64,000 bases of DNA from Suillus spraguei (lineage: Eukaryota; Basidiomycota; Agaricomycetes; Boletales; Suillaceae). Under the pieces are notes generated by a model. It did not search any database and had not been told where the DNA came from. It was given only the letters and a program-made list of their open reading frames with translations. Positions 13,838 through 25,800 of the stretch are shown here, one piece after another. The translations under genes and the position numbers were made by a program. The first letter of the stretch is position 1. Each line of letters starts with the position of its first letter. The stretch covers positions 434,001-498,000 of the forward strand of contig JABCPU010000005.1 in assembly GCA_016800925.1 (NCBI GenBank). The letters run 5' to 3'.

Positions 13838-14264
13838 CATACAAATTAGTCATCAACGTTAGCGTATCGAATTTACCAACCGTAGGCTGTAGCTCCAAAG
13901 CAAATCTTCTGCATTCTACATTCCTCTGCCACCTAGCGTCGCAGTCATTGCCAAGTCTTTTTCGTTCACATCCGTAACTCTTACTCGTGAACACGGTCAA
14001 GAGAAGCAGCGCCCGATTGTCCAGGTCACTACCAATAGAAAATACGATTACCAATGAGAAGATGTCAAAGATCCTGGCCAAAGACAATCGCATAGTTTGA
14101 ATAATTGGGCGGGTATCCACGACACTCCACCTCCTTGAAGATACCGCCAGTGACAACCCATCCACCATCCTTTGATACCGGCACCGCATATATACCTCCT
14201 TAAGCTCTCAAACATCCTGGGCTTCTTTCCCGTCTGCAGATCCTACTGCCGAGCGGCCTTATCC
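13838..14264. other. Intergenic, 3' of the nicotinamidase
   Basis: A 133-codon minus-strand frame crosses this stretch (13788-14189) and overlaps the nicotinamidase end, but its composition is not persuasive. Otherwise nothing is seen. Confidence 0.3.
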
Positions 14265-14396
14265 TCAGATCATCATTTGCTGGCCATCTAGAAAGTTGGA
14301 TATGAATTCGATGATCCATGACCCTTCAAAGTCATCACTGATTTCATAGACGGGCTGGTTACCAGTCCAGATGATTGTATCCATGTCGTGTGTAGT
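14265..14396 (-). other. Possible terminal exon of an unrecognised minus-strand gene
   Basis: Read on the minus strand after an acceptor-like ...gaccag, 43 codons encode an acidic, aromatic-rich segment (IIWTGNQPVYEISDDFEGSW then IIEFISNFLDGQ) ending in TGA at 14265-14267. A further minus-strand open segment at 14476-14697 (containing PDKARNTLNAGKPQVKIVDP) could be an upstream exon, but I could not find a clean donor joining them. Unknown family. Confidence 0.3.
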
Positions 14397-14759
14397 CTGG
14401 TCAAGTCAAGTTGCTCCCCGAGCCTGTCTTCCAATCATCGTACTATTGTCGAGGCAATGAGTAAAATCCATTTCATCAATAGTCTTTTCCAATGCGGATG
14501 ATCTTGCAGGGGTCGACAATCTTAACTTGCGGCTTGCCTGCATTCAGAGTATTACGGGCTTTGTCGGGCAAACTTTTGAGTCTTTGACTTGTTGAAAAAG
14601 AACATATAAACAGGTGAGTTTCGTGTCTGTTCTTCATGATATTGATCCTATCCAGAGTGATAAGAACACAGCCAGATAAAAGCTTAAGCCCTTGCAATCG
14701 CTTTTAGTCACAGCCTCCTTCGTGCACCCCAGAATGATTTTGTCCCAGTCTTGTCGAAC

Positions 14760-14975
14760 ATGGAACATACCCCCAAACATGTGAAAGTACTAGTACTGAT
14801 CGCTCGTGTACGTAGTGTGACATCACTGCCATTCCTTCACTGATACTTACTGCAGTTCGATGCAATCTTTGACGACGAACTTGAAGCCGACTATGGTGTA
14901 GAAGAGGATGTCATGGAGGAGCCTATCCTCGAGGAAGACGAAGAAGAGACTCCGGCTGCGGACGATGAGTCTTAA
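14760..14975 (+). CDS. Possible small acidic protein, two exons
   Basis: ATG 14760 opens 16 codons (MEHTPKHVKVLVLIAR). A candidate 48-nt intron (gtacgtagtg...ttactgcag) follows, then an exon reading FDAIFDDELEADYGVEEDV and an Asp/Glu-rich tail to TAA at 14973-14975, 54 residues in all. The second exon's composition is far from random and ends cleanly. It may instead be the last exon of a longer gene, since an acceptor cttttag occurs at about 14706. No family recognised. Confidence 0.35.
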
Positions 14976-15956
14976 ACCATGGCCGCTCATGTATATGGTC
15001 ACACCTGACCCTCATCTGTAATAGACTTCTTGTTGTCGTCATAATCCCTTTTTATTACATTCTCTGAGTCGCCTACGACCATTCGCAAATGCCTCTTGTT
15101 GCCCGTCGATTTTCCTTCAGCTAATTCATCTCGGCAATGTCAGTCTCATCTCCAAATTTCTCGAATACTGATACTACCCAGCCCCTTCACTTCGTCATTC
15201 AGGGAGGGATACCGTTTCCCGAGACCTACGCCATGCACATCTCAACTTCACGCACGAAAAAGCTTTAAAAAATGTCTTTATTCGGTCTCGAGTAGTTGGC
15301 AGAGTCTACTAGGGGCTCATAGAGAAAGACCTAGAGGCGCAAGTTCCATGATCAGATATGAGATAACTGTCTATACTCCCTTCCGAGTGGTTTGGACAAC
15401 CATTTGAACGTTGGAATGACAATCTTAAAAGTTGTCAGGTCACAGGTGCGACATAATAATCGTTGGTGCCGGGCCCACGGTAATTAACCGTTCGTTTAGC
15501 CTTCCTGCTGCCATACAGAACTTCCGTGTCCAGTATCTTCAAACGATCAGTTATGCAAATAAATCTTGCAGCTGGGACTGGACTGATTCCTTTCGTCAGT
15601 AAACTCTTCTAGATTGAACGCTTCCTGTTTTAGTTCTTGCATGTTCTCATAGTCATCTGCGTAACATTGTCGCTTTATCAGACGCATTGTACCGCGTGTT
15701 GTTTTTGGCAGAGACATGCTTGCAGTATTCAACCTCAAGTATACTACGCGCTTTCGAACAGCACTACGCCCTTCAGAGCCATGGTTTTAACAAGTTATAT
15801 ACATAAGAAATGGCTACACCATTTGGCCCTTGTTTTCTACGTTGGCCACGTCGACTTTTAGGTGAAAGGGCAATTCTGCGTAACGTGCGTACCAAATAAA
15901 GCACTCGTGAACGGCCTCATTGAATGATTGAGCAGAAAACATGGATCATGAACGTT
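14976..15956. other. Intergenic, nothing recognised
   Basis: About 980 bp without a convincing gene or repeat; open frames here are short and compositionally random. Confidence 0.35.
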
Positions 15957-18458
15957 CTACCTCGCTATTTTGTGGTCCTTCCCGAAAGTTCTCATCGCTT
16001 GAATGACGGAAAACTTCTCCACGAGGTTAAGACGCTTAGTTTCTTGTAGCATGTCGTTCAAACGTTCATCATCCATAGTGAGGACGGCGACCATTGTCTC
16101 GTCATCCTCAATGCCAATTTCCTCAAGGACAGAATGGACCTTTTCCCCGTGAACAAGCGACGCCTCACCACAGAACATCTTGAATATCCCGCACTCTGTA
16201 TCTGAATTTGACTAACAAATTGGGTACACATCATATGATTGAACGAGCAAACTTACTTTTACCTCCATTAGTGATGTGCACGGCCCGGCTTCAGGCCGTG
16301 GGCCGGCCCAAGCCGAGCCTGATCAGGCCGAGCCGAGCCGGGCCCAAGTCAGGGCCTAACCACGGCCCAGGGCCCGGCTTGACATGTTGAACAGCCTGAG
16401 CCGGCGGCTCAGGCCGCGGCTTTATGTCCCTCATCGATGTCGATTTTACAGACTTCTATGGACTGCATCTGCACATCAGGTATGAATCTGTCTAAATTTG
16501 TCTGACTATTGCCGAATGTGCTTACAAATATTTGGGGCAACGTGCGCCACTGCTGTGGCTTCCAAACAGTAAGTGCGCATCAAACTACACTTACTGTGCT
16601 CTACTTCCAAGGCTTCCACTTCTCGGAACCTTCCTGCACTCTTTTGGACTTGTCTGAACCCACCTGCATTCATTTATGCTTCCTTGTGCTTGTTTGGATC
16701 TGCCTGCGCTTGCCTGCACTCGTTTGGACTCGTTTGGACTTGCCTGCATTCATCTGCGCTTGCCTGCACTCTTTTGCACTTGCCTGCACTCGTTTGGACT
16801 TGCTTGGACTTGCTTTCATTCGTCTGCGCTTGCCTGCACTCTTTTTCACTTGCCTGCACTCGTTTGTACTTGCCTGCATTCGTTTGTACTTACCTGCACT
16901 CGTTTGGACCTGCCTGGACTTGCATGCATTTGTCTGTGCTTGCCTATGCTCATTTTGACTCACATGGACTTGTCTGTATTCGTCTGAACTCGTCTGTATT
17001 CATCTGGACTCATCTGTATTTGTCTGGACTTGTCTGTGCTTGCCTACGCTCATTTGAATTCACATGGACTCGTATGTATTCGTCTGCTTGCCTGCACTCA
17101 TTTGAAGTTGTCTGGGCCCACCTGCACTCGTTTTCACTTGCCTGAGCTTATCTGCTTGTGTCTGCTCTCGCCTGTACCTCCACTCCTCTCATTCTGGCGC
17201 CTTCACGTGTCGTTCGCATATGTTCGAGCCACGTCGGGCTTCGCTGGCAAGGGACTATTTATTCATTATGGCAGCATCCGTCTCGAGCGAGCGAGCTTTC
17301 TCGCAAGGAGGCATCACAATTAGCAAGTGGCGCAATCGGCTGAAAGTGGGACACACTGATTTTGGATGAGGAGGAGGATGACATATCAGAGTCTGATGTT
17401 GGTTCAGCGGATAGTCACTAAGTACTGTAAGTCTGCATAGTTACAAATATGCTTATATTACATTTTACATTTGAAAGCCGTCGTTGAGCCGAGCCGCGGC
17501 TTTGGCCCGGCTTGGGCTCACGGCTCGGCCTGAGGTTTTGCAAAGCCCAAGGCCCCCAAAGCCGAGCCTAAGCCGGGGCTTTCAGGCCGAGCCGGGCCCG
17601 CACATCACTAACCTCCATAGCAACTGACGCAGGAGAGGAAGCGCTGAGACGCTGCTTACGAGGAACGAGCGCAGATTCTTTGGCAAACGTTTTGTCCTAA
17701 GAATTTATGAAAAAAGGTAGGTCAATAAAAGTAAAAAATGCAATGATATTACGACTGACCACTACCTTTTTATTTCGTCCCTTCTTTTTCTCCTGGGAAC
17801 GAGAAGGCGACGGTCGCTGCGAATGTAAATGCACGAGGTCGAAAGACATCGTACAATTTCAAAAAATAAACTCACTTCCGTGATCAATTCCCTGAACTCA
17901 CTCTCACTGTAGCAGTTTTGATCGTCCGACACTATGTCTTCCACAGTGGCATACGCATTGTTCATGGTTTTGTAAATGACAGGGACTGATACCTGAAAGA
18001 CGGCAGCGATCTCTTTTGGATCCCAGTCGGCACGCTCTGCGAGTGCGCGAACCAATGCTCGTTGATGTCGGTCAAATTTCATCCTACCTGTTCCACTTCA
18101 CAAACGGTCAGCTCGAACTCCCCATGAGAAGAAAATGACTGCTTGCGGGCGGTATTTCCTTGGGTTCTTTACCGTGCCAACTGAGTGATTGTTGTCGCGA
18201 GAGCTCGGATCGTATTCAGACCCCTCGTCACTGGATGACTCATCGCCTCTGACGACATTGCCATGATGTTGTGGATTCGTTGCGTCGGCTTGTAAGTTAC
18301 TGGTGGGCCGTGCACTTTTGGGAGGTGGTGCAGACACTTTAGGCTCCTCGACTTCTGACACAGACAAATGCGCAATTATTGTCGACTCATCTACATTTAG
18401 ACTTATGAAACATACCGCTGACTGAGACAATGTTTCTGAATGCGCCGAGGTCAGCCAT
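15957..18458 (-). CDS. Unrecognised protein with an HTH-like segment, carrying a hAT insertion
   Basis: Probable start at 18458 (MADLGAFRNIVSVS, then a 61-nt intron into EVEEPKVSAPPPKSARP). Next comes an acidic disordered region (SSSDEGSEYDPSSRDNN), then MKFDRHQRALVRALAERADW and DPKEIAAVFQVSVPVIYKTM, which look like a homeodomain-like helix-turn-helix, then basic segments. The C-terminal exon 15957-16178 encodes a helical SAM-like tail (IGIEDDETMVAVLTMDDERL) ending DHKIAR. Similar HTH plus helical-tail hypotheticals are, from memory, common in Agaricomycetes; I cannot name a family. One junction near 18090 does not resolve in frame, so an extra intron or a lesion is possible. The 1342-bp hAT element lies at the last exon-intron border. 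Confidence 0.5.
16619..17180. repeat. Degenerate minisatellite inside the hAT element
   Basis: A run of variants of cttgcctgcactcgtttgga, with subunits of roughly 10-20 bp, fills about 560 bp. Two of its frames stay open and give Cys/Leu/Thr-rich repeats such as CLHSFGLAWT, which are a by-product of the repeat and not a credible protein. Confidence 0.75.
17268..17421 (+). pseudogene. hAT transposase C-terminal (dimerisation domain) remnant
   Basis: Frame 17268-17345 encodes ASVSSERAFSQGGITISKWR, the hAT C-terminal dimerisation motif. A shifted frame just downstream gives an acidic end (LILDEEEDDISESDVGS) and TAA at 17421. The rest of the transposase is absent, so this is a fossil of the autonomous parent. 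Confidence 0.8.
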
Positions 18459-18835
18459 ATTAGAAGATCACGGTGTTGAGAAATATAGGGGCTTGCACTG
18501 AGGTCACACCAAATCAAACCAAACACAAGACTCCGAATTCGATGATCCCTCTCAAAACCTGTGCAAACTTGCTGTTACAATCATTTAACGCCTAGAGAGC
18601 GCTCGTATTCCTTCAGTTCTTTCTGAGCCACTGTGCATATCTCGGTTGCATGGTATCTTAAGCTTCCTGTTATCTTCATGCTTACGGTTCACGTTAAGAT
18701 CTGGAGTGTGGAGGTCGTTGACTGAACGTTTTACGCTTACTGTATTACTTAGCTGTTCTGTCACAAGGATCCGAGCGCAGCCCCTAAAGTGTTTCTCGGT
18801 GGAGCTTCCGTTTCCAGTCTATTGGCTTTCGTGAT

Positions 18836-18891
18836 AGTATCCTGAAGGAGATGATTCTATCGTGAGGGAGAATCATCTCCCTCAGGATACT
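18836..18891. repeat. Near-perfect 23-bp inverted repeat
   Basis: Left arm 18836-18858 (agtatcctgaaggagatgat...) pairs with right arm 18869-18891 with a single mismatch; the loop is 10 nt (18859-18868). It would form a stable stem in DNA or RNA. No gene borders it closely, so a small fold-back element or a hairpin RNA are both possible. Confidence 0.75.
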
Positions 18892-20678
18892 TAATACTTA
18901 CTCATCCATCTACTCCGTGCATTTGATCAAGATCTGGAAGCAATTCAGGTACGCGGAACAACTTCGCATGCTTAACGCTGCGGTCAGATACGTGTTGTAC
19001 TCGCATGATTGATACGTTCTCGAACAATTCACAACACTTCATTGCAGTGTCTCTTTGCAATTATTGCCCATTTTGAGTGTACCCTATGTAACTACTAACT
19101 AGGAACGGGGACCTTTCGCTCTTTCTACGGCATTGTACTAAACAAATCAAAAGTCACCTCGTAACAGTCAGGCATACAAACATTCATTTCCGCTGGGAAC
19201 GGTTCAACAAGTCAACGTCTAGTTGAACGTTGGAGCCCCTAATCTGAGTCATATTTATATTCGACTGAGATTCTTCGGTTTTTTGGAATCCCATTACTTT
19301 TGAGCAATTAATTCCTTATGATACGCCCCATCCACGAGGGATCATATCGATGGTCAGCGCTGTATTATAAGATCGAGGTCAAATATCTCAATAAATTCAA
19401 CTTGATCCCGAACATCGACAGTAACTGTCCTATGAATGCTACTTGTAACAGTCAGATTCAGGAACACTTGAACTGTGTTTGCTTCGTCTCTGCGGTGAAT
19501 ATTAGCAGTCCTAACTCGATAGACCGGACTGGTAAATCTGGGGGTGAGAGTCTGGGAGAAGTTGGAACGGGCTCGGAGATTGGCATATTATCAACGAAGC
19601 CAGAGTCCACCGAACGATTGAAATGCCTGAAAAGGCTTATACGTCACGTTACTGTGAGAATATGCTCGACATCCATAGAATTATAAGTCTGTCTATCGAC
19701 GGCTTGCCTCTGGTCACCAGTCTACCTAGGCTGACAACGTTTATAAACGGTATTATAGAGGCCTTGTATTCAGCCCGGCCCCCAAGGAAATGGAATATGA
19801 TGGTTGTCAGCATCACGTGTTGCAGAATCGATTTAGCCAATTACATAAGATCGTTGCCAAGTACATTAGCCTTGGCAGTCCAAAATAAACTTTACCCACA
19901 TGACCGCTACCTCTGAGAATAAGAATCAATAGCTTTGCTTGCCAACAGGCGGTACTAGAATTTTCATCAAGTTTCTTACGACCAACAAAAATTTATTTAT
20001 AACAGTACGTTGTAACATCAGCTTCGTTCAACGTTCCACCTTTCAGTATTCAGTAAGATTATGAGCAGCGCTTGGGCAGTCTTCAATTTTTGTATGTGGC
20101 TGTATGAACATAACCGGGATTTCGGCACTGCTGCCAGACATAACGCCAGGTCTCCGAGTTGCAATTTTCGAGACTCATTTACAGGGCGGTATCGGCCGTG
20201 TGTGTGATTCTTTATGGTGTGTTTTCAATTATATTGGTATGATTAACTGCAAATGAGTCGCCAGAAATATAGCTCATATGCACATCCCCGGAGAGTGTCA
20301 TGTCGTGATTGGCAGGACAACTTGAAAGTTGGGATCCTCTTGCAAGCTCTGAGACTCTGATAGGCGAAACACTATGTTCTTTGTAACAACTCTGGTCAGA
20401 ACACGGTGGGCAACATAATTAAACATGATGGCAAACCAAAACACCATGATGCTCGCAGTCTGGTCAATCTTCTGGGCGACTACTGAGCGCCTGTGGAAAC
20501 GAGGCTCTGGGTTCTCTGATTTCTATAGCAATGATTCATTTTCTGCTGACGACGGAGTGCAGCAATTCTGATTTTGGAGAGCTCTTATTGATATCTCGTA
20601 ACCCTCCTGGGATGAGACGCAAATACTCCAAGTCCCCCATTTTGTATGACTCGAGACATGGTTAAGTCGGAGGTCAGG

Positions 20679-20690
20679 ATAAATATAAAG
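20679..20690 (+). promoter_or_regulatory. TATA-like element of the second aspartic protease
   Basis: The sequence ataaatataaag lies 65-75 bp upstream of ATG 20754. The paralogous gene has a similar element (6360-6368) at the same distance. Confidence 0.55.
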
Positions 20691-20753
20691 TTTTTGCATT
20701 GACGATTGAAGCCTCACTCCCAACTTATCACATTCCTTACCCAGTACTTTCAG

Positions 20754-22167
20754 ATGTTCTATTCTAAGACTCTCCTTTCTCTAGTCCTTATCGCGTTGTC
20801 CACTGTGGACGCATCCCCACTGCGCCGCGAAGCTGTGTCGACCCTCAGTTTCACCGCTAGGGTGAACGCCAGGGCTAAGAATCTCAATATCGTTGCCATC
20901 GATAGGGCTCGTGTTCAGACGATGAAGCTTGCTGGTACCACGAACAAGCGTGCTAGCACCTCGTTCAGTATATTTGATGCTGGCACGTTTTACACTGCTC
21001 AGGTTGGTGTCGGCAGCCCTGAAACTCAGTGTAAGCCTCATCATCCGACGATCCCCAGATAATTTGGACTAAAAAAAATTCTCAGACACGCTCCTCATCG
21101 ATACGGGCAGCTCCAACACCTGGGTGGGTGCAAAAACCTCATACAAAGTCACCGATACTAGCATGGATACTGGTCACCCTGTCGTATGTCTTTTCACGGC
21201 CTCTGCTAAATAGTTGCTCATAACAACCCTTTAGTCTGTCAATTATGGTTCCGGCAGGTTTTCCGGAGAACAATACTTGGACACAATCACCCTCAGTGAT
21301 TTTGTCATTACCCAACAATCTATCGGGTCCGCAAACATGTCACAAGGCTTTGATAATATTCAAATTGATGGAATTCTTGGTCTCGGACCTACTGACCTAA
21401 CGCGGAACACCGTTTCTGGTGTTGATTCAGTCCCCACTGTCATCGACAACCTCTATAGCACAGGTGTAATTGATACCGAGGCGCTAGGAGTCTACTTTGT
21501 TCCTGGTGGCGGCGCTGGCGAGCTCACCTTTGGTGGCTTCGACAGCTCAAAGACAACGAGCACAGTGAATTACGTCCCTCTCACAACCACGTCGCCTTCT
21601 AGTACTTATTGGGGTATCGATCAATCGATCGCCTATGGTAGCTCTACCATCTTGTCCTCGACTGCTGGTATTGTCGACACTGGCACAACCCTCATTTTAA
21701 TCGCGACTGGTATGACAAATTACTTATAAATGATCACTTCAAGTGACGGAGAATATTAGATGCATTCGACAAGTACCACTCTGCTACTGGTGCTACGTTG
21801 GATAGCAACACCGGTCTGTTGATGGTCACCTCTGAACAGTATGCCAACCTGCAAACCCTGAACTTCAACATCGGCGGTACTTCTTACGGCCTCACCGCCA
21901 ACGGCCAAATCTGGCCCCGTTCACTTAACAGCGACATCGGTGGTAGCAGCAATAACATCTACCTTGTCGTTAACGATATTGGTACCAACTCTGGCAGTGG
22001 TATTGACTTCATCAACGGTTACTCATTCCTGTCCGTATTTAAACAACGTTGTTTGGTATAAAGCTGACTGTCTGCTTTACAGTCAACGTTTCTACTCTGT
22101 CTTCGACACCACCAACAACCAAGTTGGCTTCGCGACTACTTCGTCTACCTCTGCGACCACCAACTGA
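20754..22167 (+). CDS. Secreted pepsin-like aspartic protease, second copy
   Basis: Five exons (20754-21030, 21086-21183, 21235-21709, 21760-22030, 22083-22167) total 1206 nt, 401 residues. MFYSKTLLSLVLIALSTVDA is the signal peptide, with a propeptide ending near NKR. Both catalytic motifs are intact: LLIDTGSSNTWVGA and GIVDTGTTLILIA; the flap is NYGSGRFSG. Exons 2, 4 and 5 have the same lengths as in the gene at 4859-6287 (98, 271 and 85 nt) and all intron positions coincide, so the two are recent paralogues in opposite orientation about 16 kb apart. Expected to be exported and active at acid pH. Confidence 0.93.
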
Positions 22168-22659
22168 ACAATCATGTAATGATTCGGCGCTTATATACAG
22201 TGTAGATATTTATATTAGATATGGTGTATCCGGCGTCGATGGAGGTCTTGGTATGATAGGGTGTTGCGAGTAGGGTCGGTTATGTATATAGTACGTCGTT
22301 CTTTGAAATGTACCTCAAAATCTCGATATTTACAAGGATCAATTGTGTGAGTGTATGGAAACTTTCACTTGCAGTTCATTCTTCAGACTTGCAAAAAAAA
22401 TACTGGTAACATGACCTATTGATGTTACCATCAGCGAGAATGTGGCAGCCGCTGCAAACACTTCTTTGTTGCCACTCTCGCCCCCCCGTCAGGTGAGTTT
22501 CGTACTTCTCGCACAGAAAACGGGGTGTCAGGTTCTGGGCTTTCACGCTAGTGTTTCTACCAGGGTCGTGATATTTTGAGTCTGACAGTGTGGGCTCGGG
22601 TCTGATACGGAAAACGGAAATTAAAGTCACGTAGTATGTATGCACGATAAAATTACTGT
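22168..22659. other. Protease 3' region up to the LINE tail
   Basis: About 490 bp with no gene; presumably the protease 3' untranslated region and spacer, ending where the LINE poly(A)-type tail begins. Confidence 0.35.
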
Positions 22660-22884
22660 GTCAATTTTTTATTTATTTATTTTAATCAGTGTTTATTGTC
22701 CGTTGGGGCTATGCCCTATGGTAGACAAAACCTACAGGTATGTACTTGTTCGTATGTATTAATTATCAAGAATATTTTTGTGATGCGCGATCATTGGTCC
22801 AAGTGTGAAACGAGGACTGGTAAGGCCAGCTAAAGGCGATAGGGGTTTATGGGCTCATTCTTCTTCTTTGTCGTCTGCAGGGGG

Positions 22885-25800
22885 TAGTGCTGCCGAAGTC
22901 CGGTTCGGTTAGGTTCATCACCCTATATCTGCGAACCCCGAACTCGACCAGTGGTCAGGTTCAAGCAAGATGGGCGAACCCTGGACCGGACGCCTTCGAA
23001 CGCGTTCGCAAGGGTTCAGTTCAGGTTCAGAACGCGTTCGAACCCTCGAACCGTTGATTTAATTAGCAAAAAAAATCAAAATGAAAATGACATGTACAAT
23101 ACGAATAGCTACTAGAACTCTTCATTGACATCGACGCGGTTATCATAAGGAGCGGCAAATTCAGCCTGGGCTGTTGCGGAGATGTGACCTTGGCGGTATG
23201 CGCTCTTGAGCAATTGAAGAGCCTCGAATGTTGTTGGCTTCAAACAGCTGCGACGCACGGTCCCAGTAACACCGCCGCTCGAAAATGCTCTCTCAGACGC
23301 AACAGCTGATCCCTGAATGGCGAGGTAGTCCTTTGCAATGCGGGAAATAGTTGGGTATTGTATAGAATGGTGCTTTAAAGTTTTTTGAATCATGTCAGTA
23401 CGAAAGCAATACAAATAAAATAATGAGACGTACACCCCACCAAGCCACCACATTGTTGACGTCCTCGAGCGGTGCATCTAGATAGTCCTCGAGTTCTTGA
23501 CGAGGCCTTCGTGTGGTTGCATCATTCACGACACACGATTTGACAGAGCTTCGCATCCAATTATGGCCATACGAGCCTTGGCGAGCAAGCGAGGGAGGTG
23601 GAGTAACAGACGGCTCTGCAGGAGCCTGCGAGGGAGTACTACTGCGATGATACATATCAAACTATGTAAGATTAGTATACAATTGACAGAAATGAGTGAT
23701 GAGCGACGTACCGTGCTCTCAAGGCATTGCATGCCTTGTTTGAAAAAATGAGCGGTCCATTTGTCTTTTGCGTACGCGACCTTGTAGTTGGGGTCCAGCG
23801 CTACACCAACAAGGTCAATGATGTTCAAAGGCATTAGAATAGATACGAGATACATACCGAGACAAATGAAATATACATCTGTGTCGTCAGTCTTACTATA
23901 CCACTTGCGGAGATTAGTGACACCAGCTTCAATGGCCGTTGAGAAACGGGCAAATTTTGATGCGTTCGCCATGTTTTGCAAAGTGTCTTGAAGACATTCG
24001 AGCACTGGAATGGTTCTCCATACGGTTGGTTCACGTGTGGCAGAGAAGCTCTGTTGAGCATCTGCTGGCTCCTTGGTGTGCGGTGTGCAGCACATAAGCA
24101 TAATTGCAGAAGGTAGAGAGAAATGACTTACCTGGAGGACTTCACGGATCAACTCCAACTCTGCCCACTCGTGTGCTGAAAGCCTGAAATCCGCGTATGA
24201 TTTTCCCTTCAGATTTGGGACCTCGTCGCTGTCATCAGCGAGCTGGATGAATCTGTTTACTCCCTAATAATCAAGTCAGTAATGTGTTCATGTAGTCGGT
24301 AGTAGACAACTTACTTTGCGCAATTTAAAAAATGCTCCAACATATTAAAAAGAGATGCCCAACGTGTGCGGACCCATTTCAAAAGCTCCAATGGGGGCTC
24401 GTTCACCTCCTTGCAGCACTTTTGAAGGAAGACACGAGCTTGAGGAGACTTCCGGACCTAAACAAAGGTCTCATGTCAGTACTATACAATAGCAGATAGA
24501 TCATTAAAGAGCTTACCTGCGCTACAAATGCAAGCGCCTTGCCAATAGTGTCACCAACGTCAAATTCAACACTTTCCTCGCCATCCTCATCCTCGTCTTC
24601 AGCTTGAGCTGCCTTCTTGTGCAAGATGCTTGCCGGTGTAGGAGCCACTTCTTCAACGAAGTGTTTTGCAACTAAGTGGAGTGCGTGCTCCATACAACTG
24701 AATATTCATCAGTAATCTCAACTTCAGTACTTAATGAACGAACTTACCGTACTCGATGCTCAATTGGTTTCCACTCCACTCCGAAAGGGTCAATAGAGGT
24801 CGCGACCATCTCAATGGCAGTATCGTTATTTGATGCGTTATCAGCCGTGAACCACCCGAGCTTCGTGCGGATGTCGTATTTGTTGATGTTCTCGATCAAA
24901 ATCTTCCCGATGTTCGCGCCGCTGTGATTGCCATGAATGGGTGCGAACGCGAGCTGCTCCACCTTGAGTTCCCACTCATGAGGGTTTTCGGCTGGAGAAT
25001 CTATGTAATGCGCTGTAATTGACAGAAAAGGGTGACCAGGAAAAGACGTCCAAGAGTCGAATGTCATGGAAATTTTGCTATCGACACGGCTGAGCTTCTC
25101 TTTCACGCGCTCGACTGCCAGCTTTGCACGTTCGAGTATTTCATCCCGAGTTTTGGTACGGTGGGGAATGTCTCGGTCTGAAAGTGATGGCCGGAGATAT
25201 TGAAGTAGGCGGCGGAAGGGTCCTTTATCTACAAGTTGAAAGCCCTATAATGTCGTATGAGTGTCTTAAAATATATCAAAAATGAGAGTCGCTCACCTCA
25301 TCTTCGGCAACAATGAGTTCGACAATATAATCCATGAGTCCAGCCTTTGTGAATGCAGGAATCTTGGGAGTAAGTGAGGTGTCCAAGGTAGCCTGCGGCA
25401 CGTCTGCTTTGCAGTTACGAGGGATTGCACGATCGTACATCGTGAGACCCCGTTGTTCACAGCGGTCCTTGTAGATAGGGTAATGGCACTTGGGATTCCG
25501 TGCAATGTGCGTGCGTCGAGTCGAAATACCCCCCTTAAAAAAGCACTGGTGAAGCGGAACATTGTTAGCCTTGCATACCTCACACCACCACCCATTTTCA
25601 CACTCCTGGGTGTGGGGGTTAACACGATCTTTCTCGAAAGTAAAGATCGTGGTCAAATTGGCACTGCGTTCGACCTTCTTGAGGGATTTACGGTCTTCAC
25701 GATCCTGGTCACCAAGCTTCTTCGTCTTTTGGTAAGCTTCCTCGTTCTCGTTCTCATCATCTTCCTCATCATCTGTAAAATCCTCAAGTGGAGGGCTTCT

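Larger units (their letters stand above)
16269..17610. mobile_element. Non-autonomous hAT element, 1342 bp
   Basis: Terminal inverted repeats read TAGTGATGTGC at the left (from 16269) and GCACATCACTA at the right (to 17610). The 8-bp target duplication ACCTCCAT is perfect (16261-16268 and 17611-17618). Subterminal regions are dense in GGCCCGGC and GCCGAGCC motifs in both orientations. The interior is a minisatellite plus a remnant of a transposase C-terminus. Eight-bp duplications and TAGTG ends are hallmarks of the hAT superfamily. With most of the transposase missing it should be mobile only in trans. Confidence 0.88.
18459..20753. other. Intergenic stretch with one strong hairpin
   Basis: About 2.3 kb. 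A plus-strand frame at 19318-19686 (122 codons) is the longest but resembles no family and lacks coding character. The right end holds the protease promoter. Apart from the hairpin at 18836-18891 nothing stands out. Confidence 0.35.

Noticed and set aside
14760..14975. Ribosomal protein S28e
   Set aside because: The first 16 residues vaguely recall its KVxKVLxRT start, but the diagnostic RGGVTQVRVEF block is absent.
16573..17145. 190-codon Cys/Leu-rich protein
   Set aside because: It is a translation of a degenerate minisatellite; two other frames are equally open.
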